A stretch of 11,745 nucleotides of DNA, from assembly GCA_011523195.1 (NCBI GenBank), contig WTHH01000542.1:1-11745 (forward strand), read 5' to 3'. The position numbers and the translations under genes are program-made. The notes under the pieces are model-generated. The model had not been told where the DNA came from, did no database searches, and was given only the letters and a program-made list of their open reading frames with translations. Shown piece after piece: positions 6,943-11,745 of this stretch; positions within the stretch are counted from its first letter, which is position 1; each line of letters opens with the position of its first letter. This DNA is from Verrucomicrobiales bacterium. Lineage in GTDB: Bacteria; Verrucomicrobiota; Verrucomicrobiia; Limisphaerales; UBA1096.

Positions 6943-9312
6943 ATGGGTTCGAGACTTTACAGAATCACATTTTTATTCATGGCGGGATGCCTTGGTCAAG
7001 CGCTTGGCCAAGCGGAGGAATCCCAGCCAAGCGTTGTGCCAACCAGTCAGGCAGAGTTTGAGCGGGATATTTATCCGCTCATGAAGGACATCTGCTTTGG
7101 CTGCCACGGCAACAAGCGGGCCAAGGCGGAGCTAAACCTCGAGGCCTTTGGTGCCAACCCGGATTTCTTCAAGGACGGCAGGGTGTGGGAGCGCGTCAGT
7201 GAGGTGCTGCGCCACCGCGAGATGCCGCCGGAAAATAAAAAACATCCGACTGAAGATCAGCGAATTTTGCTGACGGAATTCATTGACAAGGAGCTGGCTA
7301 AGTTCGACTGCTCCAACCCAAATGTGCCGGTGAACCCAGGCCGCGTCACGTTGCGCCGGCTCAATCGCAATGAATACAACAACACCGTTCGCGACCTGTT
7401 CGGCGTGGACTATCAACCGGCTGCGGATTTCCCCAACGACGAGGTCGGATACGGCTACGACAACATCGGCGACGTCCTATCGATGTCGCCGATCCTGATG
7501 GAAAAATACCTGCGCGCCGCCGAGGAGATCACGGCGCAGGCAATCCGAAGCGACATCCCACCCTATCCGCCCGAGGACGCCATCCGCACCAAGCGCTGGG
7601 GAACGCGTAGTGACGACGGTGCTGTTCGGCTGGAGAACGACAATCTATGGGGTCTGTTCCGAGAGGGCAGCATCGATATTCGCTACCCGTTTCGGACAGA
7701 CGGCGAATACCTGTTGCAAATTGACGCCTACGCGACGCTTGCCGGGCCGGAACTGCCCAAGCTGCAGGTGACGCTCAATGGCGAACCAGTGAAGACCTTC
7801 GAGGTAAAGATCACCGAGGAAAAGCGACACAACTTCATTCTAAAGCTCAAGCCGGGCAGGGGGAACCACCGCATCTCCATTGCCTACATGAACAATTACG
7901 TGAACAACGATTCGCCCGACCCGGCGCTTCGTGGCGATCGCAACCTGTTTGTTCGTGGTACAAAAATGATCGGCCCGCTGGATGCGCCCCAGCCGAAGCT
8001 GCCGGAATCACACCGGCGCGTGATCGTCCGCCAGCCGAATGCGACGGAGATACGCGATGTCGCAAGGGAGTCGCTGAACCAATTTGCGGAAAAGGCGTTC
8101 CGCCGCCCGGTATCAGAAAAGGAAATCAACCGGCTGCTGTCGTTCGTCGATATGTCACTGGCTGACGGCGGGTCGTTTGAGCAGGGCATGCAGTTGGCCG
8201 TTCAAGCCATTCTGGTTTCACCCCACTTTTTATTCCGCTGGGAACTGGACACGCGGCCAAGCGGCGACGAGCCAATCCGTGAGTTGACCGACTGGGAGCT
8301 GGCTTCACGGCTTTCCTATTTCATCTGGAGTAGCATGCCGGACGCCGAACTCCGGCGCTTGGCCAAGCGCGGTGAGCTTTCCAAGCCGGACGTGATGCAG
8401 GCGCAGATTCGCCGGATGATCGCCGACCCTAAATCTGATGCGTTGATTGAAAATTTTGCCGGGCAGTGGCTGCAGATTCGCAACCTCAACGGCGTCACGC
8501 CGGATCCCACCAACTTCCCCACATTCGACGACTCACTCCGCCAGGCGATGAAGCGGGAGACAGAAATGTTTTTTGGCGCGTTGATGCGCGAGGACCGGAG
8601 CGTGCTGGAATTGATCGATTCCGACTTCACCTACCTCAACGAGCGCTTGGCCAAGCATTACGGCATTGATGATGTGAAGGGCACTGAATTCCAGCGGGTG
8701 AGCCTGGCCAAGGGCAGCGGCCGCGGTGGCATTCTGACCCATGCCAGCATCCTGACAATCACCTCCAATCCCACCCGCACCTCTCCCGTGATGCGTGGCA
8801 AGTGGATTCTCGAGCAAATACTCGGCACACCGCCGCCGCCGCCGCCGCCTGACGTCGAGGAGCTGGAGGAAAACGAGGAGGCGATCACCAGCGGCTCGCT
8901 TCGTGAGCGACTGGAAAAGCACCGCGAGAAAACAGAGTGTGCCACATGTCATTCAAAGATGGATCCGCTTGGCTTTGCACTGGAGAACTTCGACGGCATC
9001 GGCGCTTGGCGGGATGTGGACGGCAAATTCCCGATCGACCCCTCCGGTGAACTGCCCACCGGTGAGGCAATCAACGGCCCGGATGGACTCAAAAATGTGC
9101 TAAAATCCCGCGAAACTTTTATTCGCACACTTAGCGAAAATCTGCTAACTTTCGCCCTTGGCCGCGGATTGGAGTATTTTGACAAATGCGCGGTCGATGA
9201 AATCTGCCGGCAATTGAAGGCAAACGATTTCAGGTTTTCCGCGCTGCTAGGTGGCGTGGTAAACAGCAAGCCATTCCGGTTTAGCAACTTGCAAAGAGAG
9301 GAAGATGAGTAA
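6943..9312 (+). CDS. Planctomycete-type cytochrome c protein with DUF1587/1595/1592/1588/1585 domains
   Basis: A 789-residue exported protein of the PSCyt/DUF1592 type typical of Planctomycetota and Verrucomicrobiota. Domains, numbered from ATG 6943: signal peptide 1-24 (ends LGQALGQA); PSCyt1 haem domain about 35-75 with CFGCH (Cys51, Cys54, His55); DUF1587 about 131-200 (TLRRLNRNEYNNTVRDLFG); a beta-rich, carbohydrate-binding-like insert about 245-320; DUF1595 about 373-435; DUF1592 about 446-575 (ELASRLSYFIWSSMPD); DUF1588 about 596-695 with a second haem site CATCH (Cys666, Cys669, His670); DUF1585 about 725-785. Two c-haem motifs imply electron transfer outside the cytoplasm; the substrate is unknown. 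An in-frame TTG at 6889 is the alternative start but would put two hydrophobic segments in tandem. A Cys in FMAGC (residue 16) might be a weak lipobox. Three exact palindrome copies lie inside (7003, 8358, 8646), plus a one-mismatch copy at 6991. Its end overlaps the DUF1552 gene by 8 nt. Confidence 0.9.
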   Translation: MGSRLYRITFLFMAGCLGQALGQAEESQPSVVPTSQAEFERDIYPLMKDICFGCHGNKRAKAELNLEAFGANPDFFKDGRVWERVSEVLRHREMPPENKKHPTEDQRILLTEFIDKELAKFDCSNPNVPVNPGRVTLRRLNRNEYNNTVRDLFGVDYQPAADFPNDEVGYGYDNIGDVLSMSPILMEKYLRAAEEITAQAIRSDIPPYPPEDAIRTKRWGTRSDDGAVRLENDNLWGLFREGSIDIRYPFRTDGEYLLQIDAYATLAGPELPKLQVTLNGEPVKTFEVKITEEKRHNFILKLKPGRGNHRISIAYMNNYVNNDSPDPALRGDRNLFVRGTKMIGPLDAPQPKLPESHRRVIVRQPNATEIRDVARESLNQFAEKAFRRPVSEKEINRLLSFVDMSLADGGSFEQGMQLAVQAILVSPHFLFRWELDTRPSGDEPIRELTDWELASRLSYFIWSSMPDAELRRLAKRGELSKPDVMQAQIRRMIADPKSDALIENFAGQWLQIRNLNGVTPDPTNFPTFDDSLRQAMKRETEMFFGALMREDRSVLELIDSDFTYLNERLAKHYGIDDVKGTEFQRVSLAKGSGRGGILTHASILTITSNPTRTSPVMRGKWILEQILGTPPPPPPPDVEELEENEEAITSGSLRERLEKHREKTECATCHSKMDPLGFALENFDGIGAWRDVDGKFPIDPSGELPTGEAINGPDGLKNVLKSRETFIRTLSENLLTFALGRGLEYFDKCAVDEICRQLKANDFRFSALLGGVVNSKPFRFSNLQREEDE
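6991..7014. repeat. Tandem iterated palindrome, copies 7a (one mismatch) and 7 (perfect 14-mer)
   Basis: CTTGGTCAAG (6991-7000), then the perfect 14-mer CGCTTGGCCAAGCG (7001-7014), with a 12-bp period. Read as LGQALGQA at the end of the cytochrome protein's signal peptide. Confidence 0.9.
8355..8370. repeat. Iterated palindrome copy 8, extended perfect 16-mer
   Basis: GCGCTTGGCCAAGCGC is the longest perfect copy in the window. Read as R-L-A-K-R in the DUF1592 domain. Confidence 0.92.
8644..8656. repeat. Iterated palindrome copy 9 (CGCTTGGCCAAGC)
   Basis: Thirteen-base match read as R-L-A-K (NERLAKHYG) in the DUF1592-type gene, 288 nt after copy 8. Confidence 0.88.
8829..8850 (+). repeat. 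Short CCG triplet run encoding seven prolines
   Basis: A run of CCG codons, ending in one CCT, gives seven consecutive prolines between the DUF1588 core helix (RGKWILEQILGT) and an acidic stretch (DVEELEENEEA). A proline linker at this point is common in the family. The pure triplet run could vary in length by slippage. Confidence 0.7.
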
Positions 9313-10654
9313 AAGTCACATTCATAGGAGAACCTTTTTGAAAGGACTCGGGGCAGCGGTGTCACTGCCAATGCTGGAGAGCATGTCCCCGGTGAAGGCA
9401 TTGGCCAGCGCCACGACGCAGCCGCCGGTTCGCATGGCGTTCATGTTTGTACCAAACGGCGTCCACCTTCAGGAGTGGAAGCCAACGGCTACAGGTGCCC
9501 ACTACGATTTGCCGCGCATCCTCAAGCCACTCTCACCGGTCAAGCGAGACATCACCGTTCTCAGCGGATTGACCCAGGACAAGGGCCGTGCCAACGGCGA
9601 CGGAGCCGGGGATCATGCCCGTTGTGCCGGGGTGTACCTGACCGGCGTGCAGCCGCTTAAGAGTCAGGGCTCCGAGATTCGCGCCGGGGTTTCCGTGGAT
9701 CAATTTGCCGCGAAGAAAATCGGGCACAAAACCCGGTTTGCCTCGCTGGAGCTAGGAACAGAGCCGGGGCGGCAGTCCGGCAAATGCGACTCCGGCTATA
9801 GCTGCGCCTATTCCAATAACATCTCGTGGCGCGACGCCACCACGCCGATGGCCAAGGAGACCAACCCACGACTGGTTTTCGAGCGGCTCTTCGGCAACGA
9901 CTCGAAGGGGCAACGCAACGAGAGCCTGGCCAAGCGCCAGCGTTACAGGAAAAGTATTTTGGATTTCGTGCTGGAGGATGCCAAGTCTCTCTCAGGAAAA
10001 GTCAGCGGCAACGACCGCATGAAACTGGACGAATACCTCACTGCGGTTCGCGAGATCGAGCAGCGTATCGAGCGTGCCGAGGGTGAAAGCTCCCTGCGCC
10101 CCAACGTCCTCGCCGGCCTTGAGAAACCGGAAGGGGTTCCGCGCAGTTACGAGGATCACATCCGCCTGATGGGCGACATGATGATTCTTGCGTTCCAGAC
10201 TGATGTCACCCGGGTTTCCACCTTCATGCTGGCCAACGCCGGCTCGAACCGCAGCTACCGCCAGATTGGCGTGAACGAGGGCCACCACTCGCTGTCGCAT
10301 CACCAGAACGACCGCGCGAAGCTGGAGAAAATTTCAAAGATCAACACGTTCCACGTCCAGCAACTCTCGTACATCCTTCAGAAAATGAAATCGACTCCTG
10401 AAGGCGACGGCTCGTTGCTCGACAATACCATGATCGTTTACGGCAGTGGCATCAGCGACGGCAACAAGCACAACAACGAAAACCTGCCCATCCTGTTGGC
10501 TGGACGCGGTGGTGGTCTGGTTCGTCCCGGTCGTCACATCCAGTACTCGGAGGATACACCATTGAACAATCTGTTCGTCACCATGCTCAACCAGATGGGT
10601 GCCACAACGGATACTTTCAACGACAGCACAGGCCACCTCCCGTTCCTGTCCTGA
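9305..10654 (+). CDS. Tat-exported DUF1552 family protein
   Basis: A 449-residue protein of the DUF1552 family, usual length, regularly encoded right after DUF1592/PSCyt genes in Planctomycetota and Verrucomicrobiota. The N-terminus has a twin-arginine signal (HRRTFLKGLGAAVSLPML, Arg8-Arg9), so it is exported folded, often a sign of a cofactor or metal site. Recognisable stretches are MAFMFVPNGVHLQEW, ITVLSGLTQDKG, GDHARCAGVYLTG, YSCAYSNNISW and, near the C-terminus, the NTMIVYGSGISDGNKHNNENLPILLAG core. No biochemical function is established for the family as far as I know. The ATG at 9305 lies 8 nt before the end of the upstream gene and follows a good Shine-Dalgarno (AGAGAGGA, about 9296-9303), so the two are translationally coupled and probably act together. 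No exact palindrome copy is present, only CTGGCCAAGCG at 9926-9936. A strong terminator follows. Confidence 0.92.
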   Translation: MSKSHIHRRTFLKGLGAAVSLPMLESMSPVKALASATTQPPVRMAFMFVPNGVHLQEWKPTATGAHYDLPRILKPLSPVKRDITVLSGLTQDKGRANGDGAGDHARCAGVYLTGVQPLKSQGSEIRAGVSVDQFAAKKIGHKTRFASLELGTEPGRQSGKCDSGYSCAYSNNISWRDATTPMAKETNPRLVFERLFGNDSKGQRNESLAKRQRYRKSILDFVLEDAKSLSGKVSGNDRMKLDEYLTAVREIEQRIERAEGESSLRPNVLAGLEKPEGVPRSYEDHIRLMGDMMILAFQTDVTRVSTFMLANAGSNRSYRQIGVNEGHHSLSHHQNDRAKLEKISKINTFHVQQLSYILQKMKSTPEGDGSLLDNTMIVYGSGISDGNKHNNENLPILLAGRGGGLVRPGRHIQYSEDTPLNNLFVTMLNQMGATTDTFNDSTGHLPFLS

Positions 10655-10679
10655 GCCGGTGCTTGCAGAACGAATTTAC

Positions 10680-10704
10680 ATCCCGCCACTGGCGGGATTT
10701 TTTT
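10680..10704 (+). terminator. Intrinsic (Rho-independent) terminator after the DUF1552 gene
   Basis: An 8-bp perfect stem, ATCCCGCC (10680-10687) and GGCGGGAT (10691-10698), with a 3-nt ACT loop and a run of seven T (10698-10704). It lies 25 nt after the DUF1552 stop. Its T-tract ends only 5 nt before the ATG of the next gene. Confidence 0.9.
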
Positions 10705-10709
10705 CGCGC

Positions 10710-11745
10710 ATGAAGTTTTTCTACACCGTTTCCGTCCTGCTCATTGGCGGCCTTTTGGCCGGTGCCGGGGAGGTTGAGGACTTGATTGCGGAACTCGACA
10801 GCGGCGACAAGGTCAAGCGCCGTGAGGCCGCCCGCTCCCTCGCACTGCTCGGCCCGGACGCAAAGGCCGCCGTCCCCGCTCTCGTCAAGGGGCTCGACGA
10901 CGACGAGGAACAAGTCTTCTTTTGGTCCGCAACCGCGCTTGCGAAAATCGGACCTGCCGCCTATGAGGCCACCCCGGAACTAATTAAGCGCCTCAAGCGA
11001 AGCAGCCGCCGTTACAAGGATCAGATCCATGTGCGGATCGTCCATGCACTCACGCAAATCGGGCCACAGGCCGTGCCCCAACTCACCGGAGCGCTTGGTT
11101 CGGAGGATAGCTCCGTTCGCCTGGGCGCAGCCAGAGTGCTGGGCAACCTTGGCTCCTCCTCACGTGAGGCAGCTCCCCGGCTCTTCGGCCTGCTGGCGGA
11201 TGAATCAAGTAGCGTACGCACTGCGGCCGGCTCCGCGCTTGGCCGGATTGGCCAAGCTGCCTATCCGCAAATCATGCAGGGCATTTCGGCAGAAAGTGCC
11301 AAAGTGCGCGCTGCCACCGCCGGAGCCATTATTTGGGTTCAGGCGAACTCACGCCCGGCGATGCACTTGGCCAAGCGCTTGGCCAACGAACCAGACACCG
11401 GGGCAAAGGTCGCCGGGTTGAATGCCTTGAACCGAATCGGCTTCGACGGAAAAAAAATGCTCCCATTAATTCTGGCGGAGCTGGACTCAACAGAGTCTGA
11501 CCTGCGGCAGGAAGCCCTCAGCGGCATCCTAAGTCTGCGCCCTGACGGCCGTGCAGCCGTGCCGCACCTGGTCGAGCGGTTGTCTGCGGATGACCCGGCC
11601 AAGCGCGAACAGGCCATCGACCTACTTGGCCGCATGGGCGATGACTCTGCCGCAGCTGTCCCCGGACTCATCGCTGCGCTTGGCCAAGCGGAGAAAGACG
11701 AGAGACAACTCATCCAAAATGCACTGGTCGAGATGGGGCCGGCGT
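10710..11745 (+). CDS. Secreted HEAT-repeat protein, N-terminal part (3' end outside window)
   Basis: The frame is open from the ATG at 10710 to the last base (345 codons, no stop), so the protein continues beyond the window. Residues 1-18 (MKFFYTVSVLLIGGLLAGAG) are a signal peptide, which fixes the start. From residue 21 onward are about eight to nine HEAT-like helical repeats of 35-40 residues with the usual pattern: VKRREAARSLALLGPDA, AVPALVKGLDDD, VRLGAARVLGNLG, VRTAAGSALGRIG, LRQEALSGILSLRPDG, AVPHLVERLSAD, KREQAIDLLGRMG. HEAT solenoids bind partner proteins. Secreted versions are frequent in Verrucomicrobia and Planctomycetes, often fused to haem or lyase domains, so a catalytic domain could lie past the edge. 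Expression is puzzling because a terminator ends 5 nt before the start and occupies the Shine-Dalgarno position. Palindrome copies: 11366, a nine-base core at 11378, 11679 and a TTGGCCAAGC variant near 11249. Confidence 0.85.
   Translation, partial: MKFFYTVSVLLIGGLLAGAGEVEDLIAELDSGDKVKRREAARSLALLGPDAKAAVPALVKGLDDDEEQVFFWSATALAKIGPAAYEATPELIKRLKRSSRRYKDQIHVRIVHALTQIGPQAVPQLTGALGSEDSSVRLGAARVLGNLGSSSREAAPRLFGLLADESSSVRTAAGSALGRIGQAAYPQIMQGISAESAKVRAATAGAIIWVQANSRPAMHLAKRLANEPDTGAKVAGLNALNRIGFDGKKMLPLILAELDSTESDLRQEALSGILSLRPDGRAAVPHLVERLSADDPAKREQAIDLLGRMGDDSAAAVPGLIAALGQAEKDERQLIQNALVEMGPA
11366..11386. repeat. Tandem iterated palindrome copies 10 and 10b
   Basis: CTTGGCCAAG (11366-11375), then CG, then CTTGGCCAA (11378-11386): two units with a 12-bp period. 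Read as LAKRLAN in the HEAT protein. Confidence 0.88.
11677..11690. repeat. Iterated palindrome copy 11, perfect 14-mer
   Basis: Perfect CGCTTGGCCAAGCG read as A-L-G-Q-A in the HEAT protein. A looser related cluster (GCGCTTGGCCGGATTGGCC and following AAGC) lies upstream at 11235-11257. Confidence 0.9.

Noticed and set aside
8829..8850. CCG run as a phase-variation switch
   Set aside because: Triplet slippage keeps the reading frame, and proline linkers here are usual in the family.
266..11690. Chi-, KOPS- or DUS-type polar motif as explanation of the iterated palindrome
   Set aside because: Chi and KOPS act by strand polarity, which a perfect palindrome lacks, and the sequence does not match known Neisseria or Haemophilus uptake words. 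An uptake role with a new word stays possible.
266..11690. CRISPR array or transposon terminal repeats
   Set aside because: Copies are irregularly spaced, inside intact genes, and there is no spacer pattern, transposase or target duplication.

Overview
The window is about 58-60% GC by eye and looks like chromosomal DNA of a Verrucomicrobiota-type bacterium, or a relative in the Planctomycetota-Verrucomicrobiota group. The strongest marker is an adjacent pair of genes for a planctomycete-type cytochrome c protein (DUF1587/1595/1592/1588/1585) and a Tat-exported DUF1552 protein. Secreted lamin-tail, PHP, M28 and HEAT-repeat proteins fit the same group. All nine genes lie on the + strand, densely packed, with no RNA gene, transposon or CRISPR array visible.

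Layout: (1) 1-525, the 3' end of a secreted lamin-tail-domain protein. (2) 533-1450, a secreted endonuclease/exonuclease/phosphatase-fold enzyme starting 7 nt after the first gene. (3) A 72-nt gap with a plausible sigma70-like promoter, then speA (biosynthetic arginine decarboxylase, 1523-3463) and, 2 nt later, a six-helix membrane protein of unknown function (3466-4161). (4) An 81-nt gap beginning with two interlocked palindromes, then a secreted PHP-domain protein (4243-5481) and a secreted M28 peptidase with a PA domain (5489-6853), again 7 nt apart. (5) The cytochrome c/DUF1592-type gene (start best placed at 6943, end 9312) overlapping by 8 nt the Tat-exported DUF1552 gene (9305-10654), followed by a strong intrinsic terminator (10680-10704). 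(6) A secreted HEAT-repeat protein starting at 10710 and running off the right edge without a stop.

The genes do not form one pathway. Most products are exported, which suggests breakdown or binding of external polymers (nucleic acid or phosphoester, peptide, possibly carbohydrate). SpeA and the membrane protein are a separate cytoplasmic/inner-membrane pair in polyamine synthesis.

The most striking signal is not a gene. A palindrome, consensus CGCTTGGCCAAGCG, is scattered through coding sequence. The 10-bp core CTTGGCCAAG occurs 11 times in 11.7 kb, against about 0.01 expected for random sequence, and four copies are the perfect 14-mer. It lies in seven of the nine genes and is read in all three frames (LGQA, LAK, WPS), so selection or spread acts on the DNA and not on a peptide. 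In two secreted proteins it supplies the apparent signal-peptidase cleavage site. In two places copies sit head to tail with a 12-bp period. This resembles the HIP1 highly iterated palindrome of cyanobacteria in behaviour but not in sequence, and I do not know of a description of it.
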